From an uncultured Pelosinus sp. (lineage in GTDB: Bacteria; Bacillota; Negativicutes; Sporomusales; Acetonemataceae): DNA of 25,055 nt. Shown in pieces: positions 15,220 to 22,653 of this stretch (its first letter is position 1; every line of letters begins with the position of its first letter). Location: NCBI GenBank assembly GCA_900542835.1, contig UQPB01000044.1, positions 1-25,055 of the forward strand, written 5' to 3'. A program made the position numbers and the translations under genes. The notes under the pieces were generated by a model that was not told the origin of the DNA, did no database searches, and worked only from the letters and a program-made list of their open reading frames with translations.

Positions 15220-15862
15220 GCTCGCTTCCCCCTTCGTCCGTTTGATAAAATGCATATATAATATTTCCCAGCCGGACCCGGAATATACATTCTAAATCGA
15301 CCGTCAGCATATTCTGGCCGAACCGGGGTGCCAGCGTCAACGACGGACAACAGGACAGCCCGCTTATGCCGCGTACCAGCAGGCTCTGCAGCAGCCAGCC
15401 GGCACCGGCCAGCATGGCTGTAGCCGCAGCGTCCTCAAGACCGAACTGCAGCTGGCAGTCAAAGCGCTCACAGTGAATTTTCCCTTGCAGCGAGCGGACA
15501 AAACCGGAGGTTTGCCGCAGCTTGTTAAGCCAGTGGTTGCGGATGCGCTGAAACCGGCGCGGCCGGCGACAGAGCAGTTCGGCAAAATTCCGGATTAAAT
15601 GGCGCTCAACCATACGGTTAATCCGCTTATCACCGTCAGTGTGCCTGATCTCCGACTCGAGCCGCAGCATCTCGTCCCGCCAGTCAACCTGGATAACCGG
15701 TACCTGCAGCACATAAGAAAACAGGCCCCGCCAGGCGTAAATACGGATAAGGAGGTCATCATTGCCGTCGCGGCGGTGGTAGCGCAGCAAAATAGTAACA
15801 CGCATATACCAGATAACCGCGAATACGGTTAGCAGCAAACCTAAGACAGCCAGCCATTGCAA
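15212..15862 (-). CDS. DUF2953 domain protein (YtfI-like)
   Basis: A 216-residue protein with one N-terminal membrane helix (about residues 3-20), then a domain with the DUF2953 pattern: ILLRYHRRDGNDDLLIRIYAWRGLFSYVLQVPVI (about 24-57, described by position) and a C-terminal DCQLQFGLEDAAATAMLAG (about 136-154) followed by a beta-rich end. Function is unknown in the family. Its fixed pairing with ytfJ suggests a forespore role. The TTG start (15860-15862) lies downstream of GGGGGTG at about eight bases. The whole frame is intact. Confidence 0.85.
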   Translation of the reverse strand: MQWLAVLGLLLTVFAVIWYMRVTILLRYHRRDGNDDLLIRIYAWRGLFSYVLQVPVIQVDWRDEMLRLESEIRHTDGDKRINRMVERHLIRNFAELLCRRPRRFQRIRNHWLNKLRQTSGFVRSLQGKIHCERFDCQLQFGLEDAAATAMLAGAGWLLQSLLVRGISGLSCCPSLTLAPRFGQNMLTVDLECIFRVRLGNIIYAFYQTDEGGSERV

Positions 15863-15879
15863 CAGCCTTCACCCCCTTA

Positions 15880-15909
15880 TATAATTGGTTGTTTCAGGCA
15901 ATTTTATAC
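15880..15909 (-). promoter_or_regulatory. Possible forespore (sigma-F/G-type) promoter for DUF2953-ytfJ
   Basis: On the minus strand GTATA (15909-15905) fits the -35 pattern GHATR. After 18 bases, AATTATA (15886-15880) matches six of seven positions of the sigma-G -10 pattern CATNHTA. The context (ytfJ) agrees. The predicted start would leave a leader of only about ten bases and trim the Shine-Dalgarno, which counts against it. Confidence 0.35.
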
Positions 15910-15960
15910 ATTTATTCCAGTTAAGGTTCTCGCTGACGGCGGAAAAACACCGCCGCGGCA

Positions 15961-15989
15961 AAATAAAAAAGCGGGGCATTGCGCCCCGC
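15961..15989 (-). terminator. Intrinsic terminator of the rseP-like/trpS/scpA/scpB unit
   Basis: A 7-bp GC stem (GCGGGGC at 15971-15977 with GCCCCGC at 15983-15989) and a 5-base loop are followed on the minus strand by TTTTTTATTT. It starts four bases after the scpB stop. Confidence 0.92.
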
Positions 15990-15992
15990 CAT

Positions 15993-16544
15993 TCAGGTCT
16001 CGGTCAAGCTAACCGGCTCATCCGGCATCAGCTTGGTCAGATCAGGCAAATCACTCAAATCCTTTAACCCGAAGCATTGCAGAAAGACTTCGGTTGTGCC
16101 ATAGAGAATCGGCCGGCCGATCACATCTTTGCGTCCCATTTCCCGTATGAGCTGGCGCTCAATCAGCGTATTGACGACGCCGTCGACCTTGACGCCGCGA
16201 ATAGCCTCAATTTCCGGCTTGGTCACCGGCTGCCGGAAGGCGATAATTGACAGCGTCTCCAGTGCCGCCACCGACAAGCGGCTGTCGGGAATCTCGGCCA
16301 GCTTTACAATTACCGGCGCCAGTTCGGGCTTGGTGCACAGCTGGTAACCGCCGGCTATTTCCACCAGTGTCAGGCCCCTGCCTTCCTGCTCCATATCACC
16401 GCGCAATTCATCGAGCAAATCACGAACAGTCAGTTCGTCAATTTCCAGCAATTTTGCCAGCTTTACAACCGGCACGGGATCACCGGCGGCAAACAGCAGC
16501 GCTTCCACATGACCTTTAAGGTGCTGGTAAAACATTGGGGGCAT
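15993..16544 (-). CDS. scpB: Segregation and condensation protein B
   Basis: A 183-residue protein made of two winged-helix domains, the kleisin partner that binds ScpA in the SMC-ScpAB condensin complex. Visible landmarks are the HVEALLFAAGDPV start (about 12-24), LSVAALETLSIIAFRQPVTKPEIEAIRGV (about 90-118, the family signature) and a GRPILYGTTEVFLQCFGL segment near the C-terminus. The ATG at 16542-16544 is preferred over GTG at 16547 because of the GAGGGAG just upstream, though spacing is short. It overlaps the 3' end of scpA by 29 bases. It is the last gene of its unit, followed by a strong terminator. Confidence 0.94.
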   Translation of the reverse strand: MPPMFYQHLKGHVEALLFAAGDPVPVVKLAKLLEIDELTVRDLLDELRGDMEQEGRGLTLVEIAGGYQLCTKPELAPVIVKLAEIPDSRLSVAALETLSIIAFRQPVTKPEIEAIRGVKVDGVVNTLIERQLIREMGRKDVIGRPILYGTTEVFLQCFGLKDLSDLPDLTKLMPDEPVSLTET

Positions 16545-17253
16545 CACTCTCCCTCAATTGGAGGTAAATCGGTCCAAACCGCTCCTGCTGGCTGACAACA
16601 ACCTGCTTCGTCTTCACTAACTCCAGCAAGGCGATAAACGCGGTGACTACTTCCAGGCGTGACCGGCTGCGGATAATAGTCTGAAAAAACTCCAGCTTGC
16701 CTTGCCGCTGTGATAACAAAGTTAATATATCGGCAATTTTATCCTGGATGCTGATTTCATCATGCGCAACCAGGGCAAACTCCTCGACGCCGCTTTCCCA
16801 TATCTTTGCAAACGCGACAATAAGATCATCGAGAGACAGTCCCGCCGGCGGCGGCAGCTCCACCTCCAGCGGCAGCGGCTCGCGGCTGAAATAACGCTGC
16901 CGCACCGATCGTACCGCCTCAAGGAAGCCGGCGACCTCTTTATACTTGCGGTATTCGATCAATCGCTCCACCAATTCCTGCCGCGGGTCCACTTCTTCTT
17001 CGGTGACTTCCGCCCGGGGCGGACGCGGCAGCAGCAAACGGGATTTTATCTGCAGCAGCGTGGCCGCCATGACCAGGAACTCGCTGGCGATATCAATGCT
17101 GAATTCCTGCATTGTCCGCAAATAATGCAGATATTGGTCGGTTACCAGCGTAATCGGGATATCATAGATATCGAGCTGATTCTTTTCGATCAGATGCAGC
17201 AACAGGTCGAGCGGGCCTTCAAATACGTCCAGCCGGATTGTATAATCAGCCAT
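16516..17253 (-). CDS. scpA: Segregation and condensation protein A (kleisin)
   Basis: A 245-residue kleisin that bridges SMC heads in the bacterial condensin. It begins with the diagnostic YTIRLDVFEGPLDLLLHLIE (about 4-23) and LDIYDIPITLVTDQYL (about 28-43), then ASEFLVMAATLLQIKSRLLLP (about 57-77), and ends in a winged-helix that contacts SMC (VTAFIALLELVKTKQVVVSQ, about 206-225). Normal length. The ATG at 17251-17253 lies two bases after the trpS stop with no good Shine-Dalgarno, so it probably depends on coupling to trpS. It overlaps scpB. Confidence 0.95.
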   Translation of the reverse strand: MADYTIRLDVFEGPLDLLLHLIEKNQLDIYDIPITLVTDQYLHYLRTMQEFSIDIASEFLVMAATLLQIKSRLLLPRPPRAEVTEEEVDPRQELVERLIEYRKYKEVAGFLEAVRSVRQRYFSREPLPLEVELPPPAGLSLDDLIVAFAKIWESGVEEFALVAHDEISIQDKIADILTLLSQRQGKLEFFQTIIRSRSRLEVVTAFIALLELVKTKQVVVSQQERFGPIYLQLRESDAPNVLPAP

Positions 17254-17255
17254 GA

Positions 17256-18248
17256 TCAGAGCAAATGCATGGCTTCTTTAACTTCCTGCATCGTCGCCGC
17301 AGCGACTTTGCGGGCCCGTTCCGCGCCGAAAACCAGGATCTCCTGCACGCGGCCGGGATTATTTTCCAGTTCCTGCCGCCGCACATGGACATCAGCCAGG
17401 TAATCGACAATCCGGTCAGCCAGCTTCTTTTTACACTCCACACAGCCAATCGTGCCCGCCCGGCATTGTTCGCCAATCACATCCACCTCATCGCGGCTGA
17501 AAATCTTGTGAAAAGCATACACGGTACAGACCTCGGGATGACCGGGATCGGTCTTCTTCACCCGCTGCGGATCGGTTACCATCAGCTTCACCCTTGCCCG
17601 GATTTCATCCGGACCGGCGGAGAAGCTGATTTCGTTGCCATAGGATTTGCTCATCTTGCGACCGTCAATGCCGGGCAGTGTCGGTGCCTGACTCAGCCGC
17701 GCCTGCGGTTCCGGGAAAATCGGCCGGTATAAATTATTAAAGCGACGGGTTATTTCCCGCGCCAGCTCCAGATGGGGGATCTGGTCCTCCCCTACTGGTA
17801 CGGTATCGGCCTTGTAGAGAATAATATCGGCCGTCATCAGTTCCGGATAGCCGAGAAAGCCGTATGTATTAATTTCTTTACCCGCCAAGCCAAGCTGCTG
17901 CAGCTTGTCCTTGTAGGTCGGTACCCGCTCCAGCCAGGCAAGCGGTGTAATCATCGACAGCAGCAAATGCAGCTCCGCATGCTCCTTGACATGCGACTGC
18001 ACAAAAATAATGTTCTTTTCCGGGTCGAGGCCGGCGCTCAGCCAATCCAACGCCATATCACGGATATTAGCGGGAATTTTACTGGTATCTTCATAAGAAG
18101 AGGTCAATGCGTGCAAGTCGACAATGGAAAAAAAACATTCAAATTCATGCTGCAGCTTGACCCAGTTTTCCAGCGCCCCGAAATAATTGCCTAAATGAAA
18201 TTTTCCTGACGGCTGCATGCCGCTAAAAATACGCCCTTTAACACTCAC
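17256..18248 (-). CDS. trpS: Tryptophanyl-tRNA synthetase
   Basis: A class I synthetase that charges tRNA-Trp, about 330 residues. It has the HIGH-equivalent PSGKFHLGNYFGA near residue 13, the KMSKS loop (GRKMSKSYGNEI, near 193-204) and the AGLDPEKNIIFVQSHV segment near 73. The GTG at 18246-18248 is preferred: GGGAGG directly abuts the in-frame ATG at 18257, too close to use it, but is nine bases from this GTG (an in-frame TTG at 18251 is the other option). It lies between a site-2 protease gene and scpA, with two-base spacing downstream. No T-box or Trp leader is visible upstream of the unit. Confidence 0.95.
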   Translation of the reverse strand: MSVKGRIFSGMQPSGKFHLGNYFGALENWVKLQHEFECFFSIVDLHALTSSYEDTSKIPANIRDMALDWLSAGLDPEKNIIFVQSHVKEHAELHLLLSMITPLAWLERVPTYKDKLQQLGLAGKEINTYGFLGYPELMTADIILYKADTVPVGEDQIPHLELAREITRRFNNLYRPIFPEPQARLSQAPTLPGIDGRKMSKSYGNEISFSAGPDEIRARVKLMVTDPQRVKKTDPGHPEVCTVYAFHKIFSRDEVDVIGEQCRAGTIGCVECKKKLADRIVDYLADVHVRRQELENNPGRVQEILVFGAERARKVAAATMQEVKEAMHLL

Positions 18249-18262
18249 CAAATCCATCCTCC

Positions 18263-18886
18263 CTACAGTAAGACAGCGACAATCGTTTGAATAACCATCG
18301 ACACCATCCGCTGCAAAGGATAGGCGATGGCGCGGATAACCCCCAGATAAATAAGCGCGATCAGCAGAAACGGCGCGATTGGCGTCAGTCGTTCATACAG
18401 TTCGGCTGCTTTGCCGGGCAGCAGCGCCGCAACAATTTTCGAGCCGTCCAATGGCGGAAACGGCAGTAAATTGAAGATGGCAAACATGATATTGTAACTG
18501 TACAGCAGCCACAAAACCTGCTCCACCGCAAACGAATCGACATGAAACTTGCTCATCAGTCCCAGTGTCAGCGCACTGGCAAGCGCCAATAAAATATTCG
18601 AAGCCGGCCCGGCAAACGCTACCATCATCATCCCGTTGCGCCCATTGCGAAAGCAATAGGGATTGACCGGAACCGGCTTGGCCCAGCCGAACTGAAACAG
18701 CCACAGCATCAGCAAGCCTACCGGATCCAGATGGGCAATCGGGTTTAAGGTCAGCCGCTCTTCCCGCGCCGGCGTGGGGTCGCCCAGATAATCAGCCACG
18801 CGGGCATGCGCGTATTCGTGTACCGTCAGCGCCGCCAGCAGAGCCGGAATGCGAAAAAGCATATCCGATGAATCAAGACCAAACAC
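18263..18886 (-). CDS. Site-2 protease family protein (M50, membrane metalloprotease)
   Basis: A 207-residue membrane zinc metalloprotease of the short M50 type. It has the HEYAH active-site motif (HEXXH, about residues 22-26), GDPTPAREERLTLNP (about 34-48, typical of this subfamily), FAGPASNILLA (about 92-102) and the third-ligand motif NLLPFPPLDGSK (about 141-152). Five or six hydrophobic segments. The GTG at 18884-18886 follows AGGAGG by seven bases and fits the promoter at 18935-18963; the open frame extends to 18997, but that would start upstream of the predicted transcription start. It heads the unit with trpS, scpA and scpB. The substrate is unknown; there is no sigma or anti-sigma gene nearby. 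Confidence 0.9.
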   Translation of the reverse strand: MFGLDSSDMLFRIPALLAALTVHEYAHARVADYLGDPTPAREERLTLNPIAHLDPVGLLMLWLFQFGWAKPVPVNPYCFRNGRNGMMMVAFAGPASNILLALASALTLGLMSKFHVDSFAVEQVLWLLYSYNIMFAIFNLLPFPPLDGSKIVAALLPGKAAELYERLTPIAPFLLIALIYLGVIRAIAYPLQRMVSMVIQTIVAVLL

Positions 18887-18934
18887 TCTGTTTCCTCCTC
18901 GTATAAGACCAAACGCCTGTTTTGCGATGGTTTC

Positions 18935-18963
18935 ATTGTAAGACAGCAGCCGGTGCGTGTCAA
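18935..18963 (-). promoter_or_regulatory. Consensus sigma-A promoter for M50-trpS-scpA-scpB
   Basis: The minus strand reads TTGACA (18963-18958), a 17-base spacer and TACAAT (18940-18935): a perfect -35 and a five-of-six -10. Transcription would start near 18928, about 42 bases before the GTG. Confidence 0.88.
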
Positions 18964-19033
18964 CACCGGGAGAATAAACAACAACGGGCAAGGGCATTTT
19001 AAAGTAAACTTACTGTGGAAAGGATGACTGTTC

Positions 19034-19774
19034 ATGCGCGTTCCTGCGTTGCAGCGCCGCCTTATCGCCGCGGCCCTGATTACGGCGGTTAGTCTTGTCG
19101 GCTGTTCCTTTATGGCACCGGCCAAAAAGCCGGAGGCAGGCCCTGCCGGCAAACCGGATTTCAAAACCAACCCACCGCTGGTCCAACGCTTTCAGCCGCC
19201 GCCCGGCCAGTTATATGATCTGGAAGCCACCGCCGGCTCCCTGTTCGGCGGCCTGCTGGAAGAAAGCTGGGAACAGGCGGGAGCAAGCCTGCAGCAGCTT
19301 CAAACTATCTGGCAGGCAATTCTGCCGCAGCTTGGCGACCGGAAAAATGCCGGTAAAGCCGCTGAGAGTATGGAAAAGTTGACGGCCGCAGTTGAGGGCC
19401 GGCAGCCGGCAGCCGCCTATCAGGCCTTAAACGAATTCATGGGCAGTGTCGGGGATATCGGCCAAAATTTCAAGCTGTCTCCCCTGTCGGATATTATCGG
19501 CATCGGCAATAAGCTGCGCAACGTCAGCTTCTATGTGGCTAAACAGGATTGGGAGAAAGCGAACGGTAAAGCAAAGGAACTGACTGACTCCTGGGGTCAG
19601 ATGAAGCCCAGCGTCGAAAGTGTCGGCATTCTGGGGGACGTCACCCGCACCCACTCCTATATTCGACAGCTGCAGGACGCTGTCAGCGCTGAAAATCCGG
19701 GTGCGGCCGAAGCCCATATCCAATCCTTAAATGACAGTATCGGCAGTATCCGCGATTATTATCGGGGAAAATAA
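19034..19774 (+). CDS. Predicted lipoprotein of unknown function
   Basis: I do not recognise this 246-residue protein. The N-terminus is a lipoprotein signal: basic residues at 2-9, a hydrophobic stretch, then lipobox L-V-G-C24. After a Pro/Lys-rich linker (about 28-60) the rest is predicted mainly helical, with repeated leucine-rich helices (about 63-125 and 150-240) and no cysteine after 24. It should be anchored to a membrane and act outside the cytoplasm. The ATG (19034) follows AAAGGA by nine bases. It is divergent from the M50 protease unit and convergent with spoVAF. No promoter was clear in the 148-bp divergent gap. Confidence 0.82.
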   Translation: MRVPALQRRLIAAALITAVSLVGCSFMAPAKKPEAGPAGKPDFKTNPPLVQRFQPPPGQLYDLEATAGSLFGGLLEESWEQAGASLQQLQTIWQAILPQLGDRKNAGKAAESMEKLTAAVEGRQPAAAYQALNEFMGSVGDIGQNFKLSPLSDIIGIGNKLRNVSFYVAKQDWEKANGKAKELTDSWGQMKPSVESVGILGDVTRTHSYIRQLQDAVSAENPGAAEAHIQSLNDSIGSIRDYYRGK

Positions 19775-19802
19775 AGGCGGCACCGGCAAAAGGCCGTGCC
19801 GC
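19767..19802 (-). terminator. Hairpin after the lipoprotein gene, possible spoVA terminator
   Basis: GCGGCAC (19777-19783) pairs with GTGCCGC (19796-19802) two bases after the lipoprotein stop. Only the minus direction has a T-rich tail (CTTTATTTT), so it would terminate the spoVA transcript some 230 bases after spoVAF. In the plus direction it lacks a T-run. Confidence 0.45.
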
Positions 19803-19917
19803 AGCAGTGCGCACCCAGCGCGGCTGTCGCCAAAGTCCCGGATGAGGAAGAAGTTGACCACGGCGACAGGCAAGCCCGCGAGCTGCTGCCGCGAGGGAGG
19901 AATGCCAAATAACGGTT

Positions 19918-19966
19918 CCACGAAGGATACGGAGGGCACAGAAACTCCGTGCCCTCCGTGGTTCGT
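19918..19966. repeat. Long palindrome in the spoVAF-lipoprotein gap
   Basis: ACGGAGGGCAC (19929-19939) and GTGCCCTCCGT (19949-19959) form a perfect 11-bp stem with a 9-base loop. An outer ACGAA/TTCGT pair (19920-19924, 19962-19966) extends it across a small internal loop. There is no T-run. The motifs CCACGAAGG and CACGGAGG recall intergenic repeat sequences seen in many unrelated bacteria. Reading frames across it give low-complexity peptides and are not believable genes. The rest of 19775-20033 shows nothing else. Confidence 0.7.
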
Positions 19967-20033
19967 CGTCCCAGGCAGGAAGCGGGAAGATCCTGAATCG
20001 TTCCCTGCGTTCCTTTGCCTCCCGCCCGCTTAA

Positions 20034-21515
20034 TCACTCATCCGGCTGTTCTTTATCCAGCCGGTTTTCATCTTTTGGCTTCAAAGCTGCCGGCCGCAGC
20101 ACTTTTCCCGGGATCGGCAGACGGAATATGACATCCTGCAGCGCTTTATAATTAAATGGAATCAGCGGCCACAGATAGGACACGCCAAACGACCGGGTCG
20201 TTAACAGCAGCAGCAGCAATGCCGCCAAGCCGAACAGCAGGCCGGGCAGTTTAAACACACTGACCAGCACCACCAGCGCCATGCGAAATATCCGCACAGC
20301 CATAGCCAGCTCAACGCTGGGAGTGGCAAAGGTGCCGACAACCGCCACCGCCATATAAAAAATTGTTTCATTGCTGAATAAGCCGACCTTGGTGGCGAAT
20401 TCGCCAAGCATGAACGCACCGATAAAGCCGAGGGCGGTGGATTGCGCTGACGGAACGTGCACGGTTGCCATCCGCACCAGTTCGAGACCGATTTCCGCCA
20501 GTACGAATTGAATTCCCAGCGGGATGATGCCCGAATCACGCGGGCCGAGAAATGCCAGCGTCTCCGGCAGCAGGTGCGGCTGCATCACAACTGCCAGCCA
20601 CAGCGGCGACAGCAGCAGCGAGAAAGCAATGCCGCTCATACGGATCAGCCTCAGGAAGGAGCCGGTCAGTACATTTTGGCGATATTCTTCCGCATGCTGC
20701 ATATGGTGCCACAGGGTTGCCGGCAGGATCATAATATTGGGCGAGGTATCGACAATAATGCAAATATGGCCCTCCAGCAGATGGGTAACGGCAACGTCAG
20801 GCCGCTCGGTATAGCGGACACGGGGCAGCGGATTCCAGCGGTTGCCGGGGACAATATATTCTTCGATTGCCTTTTCCGCCATGGGAACGCCGTCAGTGTC
20901 GATCGATGCCAAATGATCTTTAACCTGCTCCACCAGATCAGGGTTGGTAACATCCTTGAGGTAGCACACGGCCACATCAGTGCGGGAGCGGGTTCCCACC
21001 TTGACAATGCCAAAGCGCAGCGCCGGATCGCGCAGCCGCCGCCGGATCAAGGCGGTATTAAACACAATCGTCTCGACAAATGAATCGCGTGAGCCGCGGG
21101 TAACCTTCTCAATATTGGATTCACTCGGAGCCCGCACCGGATAGGAACGGGCGTCCATGACCAGGACCTGATCTTCACCGTCAATAAAGAACAGAATTTC
21201 GCCTGACAGCAGACTGGTAACAGCGTCAACAAAATTGTCCAGCAATTTTGCCTGCAGATGAGGGGTTCGGGAATAGAAGATTTTCTTCAGCGTATTAATG
21301 GTCAATTCTTCCTGCTTAAACAACGTGATATCCTCAAGCACGTTGGAAACCAGCACGTCATTGGTCATTGCGTTGACAGAGAAGGAAGCGGCCCGCCTCC
21401 GTCCCACCAGGTACTCGCGGAATACGATATCAAAGGTTTCGCCGACGCCGAGCAAATCCTTCAGGTGATTGATGTTGACGTCAAGATCTTTTGCGATTTT
21501 CCGTTCCTGCGCCAT
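20034..21515 (-). CDS. spoVAF: SpoVAF, GerA-family spore germination protein
   Basis: A 493-residue protein of the GerA A-subunit family. The soluble N-terminal region (about 1-265) contains GEILFFIDGEDQVLVMDARSYPVR (about 107-130) and GSRDSFVETIVFNTALIRRRL (about 141-161), the strongest family marker. The membrane half (about 275-450) has five or six helices, including GIIPLGIQFVLAEIGLELVRMA. It is named SpoVAF rather than a receptor subunit because it ends the spoVA operon after spoVAEA and no gerB/gerC genes follow. In B. subtilis SpoVAF amplifies germination signalling in the inner spore membrane. The ATG at 21513-21515 is 11 bases after GGAG; earlier in-frame starts (21524, 21527) are too close to it. 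It overlaps spoVAEA by 35 bases. Confidence 0.92.
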   Translation of the reverse strand: MAQERKIAKDLDVNINHLKDLLGVGETFDIVFREYLVGRRRAASFSVNAMTNDVLVSNVLEDITLFKQEELTINTLKKIFYSRTPHLQAKLLDNFVDAVTSLLSGEILFFIDGEDQVLVMDARSYPVRAPSESNIEKVTRGSRDSFVETIVFNTALIRRRLRDPALRFGIVKVGTRSRTDVAVCYLKDVTNPDLVEQVKDHLASIDTDGVPMAEKAIEEYIVPGNRWNPLPRVRYTERPDVAVTHLLEGHICIIVDTSPNIMILPATLWHHMQHAEEYRQNVLTGSFLRLIRMSGIAFSLLLSPLWLAVVMQPHLLPETLAFLGPRDSGIIPLGIQFVLAEIGLELVRMATVHVPSAQSTALGFIGAFMLGEFATKVGLFSNETIFYMAVAVVGTFATPSVELAMAVRIFRMALVVLVSVFKLPGLLFGLAALLLLLLTTRSFGVSYLWPLIPFNYKALQDVIFRLPIPGKVLRPAALKPKDENRLDKEQPDE

Positions 21516-22080
21516 GGAAAGCATCACTCCGTTTTAAAATTTCCATAATCGCCCGGCGTGTAACCGGAGCGCCCTGACTGACACTATCGGCCCGGTTCAT
21601 TTTGCCGATATCGCCGATGCCGATAACCAGAGGCAGCCGCAATGCGTCCAGGATACTCAGGGTATCACCCCGGATAACACCGTCGTCAACCGGCAGCGGA
21701 CAGCCGTTTTTATCAACAGCGCTCCGCTGCTTTTCGCCCTGTCGGTTGATGCAAAAATCGGCCCTGGCCCCCTGGCCGGCGGCATCGGAAGCTACGGCGA
21801 GAACCCCCAATACCGTGATATCAGGATGAGCGGCAAGCTGTTCCATGACCCGTTCGCCCTTGCCCTTTCCGGGGTCGCCGCGGTCGTCAACCATAACCAG
21901 CAGCGGCCTGTCAGGCGCCTGCTTAAACAACGCTATCAGCCTGTCGGCACTGACCGGCGTGGGATTGCCGGCAGAGGCCGATATGCAGCGGAGCCCCAGT
22001 TCGGCCGCTACCGCTTCCATAACGCTGCGGCTGCTGCTGTCGCCATCGGTTACAAGAATAACCTTTGCTTTCTCCGGCAC
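21481..22080 (-). CDS. spoVAEA: Stage V sporulation protein AE, soluble type (SpoVAEA)
   Basis: A 199-residue soluble protein. The N-terminal VILVTDGDSSSRSVMEAVAAELGLRCISASAGNP pattern (about 7-40), LLVMVDDRGDPGKGKGE (about 60-76) and the central VLGVLAVASDA (about 90-100) match SpoVAEA. In B. subtilis this protein is peripheral, associated with the SpoVA channel; its exact role is unclear. The GTG (22078-22080) follows GAGG by seven bases. It is nine bases downstream of the Gln/Ser-rich gene and runs into spoVAF. The separation from spoVAE by two extra genes is unusual. Confidence 0.9.
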   Translation of the reverse strand: MPEKAKVILVTDGDSSSRSVMEAVAAELGLRCISASAGNPTPVSADRLIALFKQAPDRPLLVMVDDRGDPGKGKGERVMEQLAAHPDITVLGVLAVASDAAGQGARADFCINRQGEKQRSAVDKNGCPLPVDDGVIRGDTLSILDALRLPLVIGIGDIGKMNRADSVSQGAPVTRRAIMEILKRSDAFHGAGTENRKRS

Positions 22081-22089
22081 AGCCTCACC

Positions 22090-22635
22090 TCATGAGCCAG
22101 ACGAGTCTTCGCCGAGAAGGCGGCTGATCTTTTCAGCCAGCTTCTCGCTTTCGCTGATTACCTGCTTCAGCTTTTGCAAGCTGGAATCCAATTCGCTGGC
22201 CAACTCATATTGTGCGTCAGACAGGGCCTGCGCCGCCGTTTGCGCCGTCTTGGCCGGCTGCTGCTGCGTCAGGCCGGACTGACTAAGACCGGAGCTGGCC
22301 GTCTGCTCCTGCTGACGGCCGGGAGGCAAGAGCTGCCCCAGCAGCCGCTGTAATTCCGCCAGTTGATCGCAATTTGTCCCACTCGTCTGGCCGGACTGGC
22401 CGTTATCAGCAGTCGGCTGTCCGCCACTGTCCGCGGGTTGCTGCTTGTCGGCCAATCGCTGTCCTTGCAATTGACTGAGTTGAACGGAAATCTGACTGAG
22501 CATGCCGGCAATATCGGCTTCCGCCGCAACGCCCGCGCCCCTCTCCGCCGGCCTGCCGGCCGTTAACCCGGAATTTGTATTGCTCTGATCGCCGCCGGCG
22601 CTGTTGCGCAGGCGCCGGTTTTTGCGTACTGACAT
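22090..22635 (-). CDS. Gln/Ser-rich coiled-coil protein of unknown function in the spoVA operon
   Basis: I do not recognise this 181-residue protein. It begins with a basic stretch (residues 3-10), has a heptad-like helix at about 38-63, a Gln/Ser/Gly-rich low-complexity region at about 64-130 and a predicted coiled coil at about 131-175 (SSLQKLKQVISESEKLAEKI pattern). No signal peptide or membrane helix; one cysteine. The ATG (22633-22635) follows GAGGTG by five bases, so translation looks genuine despite the composition. It lies between the M50-like gene and spoVAEA with gaps of 18 and 9 bases, clearly in the operon. A spore surface, scaffold or adaptor role for the SpoVA complex is conceivable, but unsupported. 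Confidence 0.75.
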   Translation of the reverse strand: MSVRKNRRLRNSAGGDQSNTNSGLTAGRPAERGAGVAAEADIAGMLSQISVQLSQLQGQRLADKQQPADSGGQPTADNGQSGQTSGTNCDQLAELQRLLGQLLPPGRQQEQTASSGLSQSGLTQQQPAKTAQTAAQALSDAQYELASELDSSLQKLKQVISESEKLAEKISRLLGEDSSGS

Positions 22636-22653
22636 GGGCGCACCTCCACAGTT

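Noticed and set aside
18887..18997. N-terminal extension of the M50 protease frame to 18997
   Set aside because: The consensus promoter and its predicted start lie inside this extension, and AGGAGG precedes the GTG at 18886.
19731..20037. Overlapping frames across the 19775-20033 gap on both strands
   Set aside because: Their low-complexity Thr/Glu and Pro/Cys segments come from the palindrome; no ribosome-binding site or family similarity.
20457..21083. Plus-strand open frame of 208 codons opposite spoVAF
   Set aside because: Antisense to a conserved germination protein, with no matching family.
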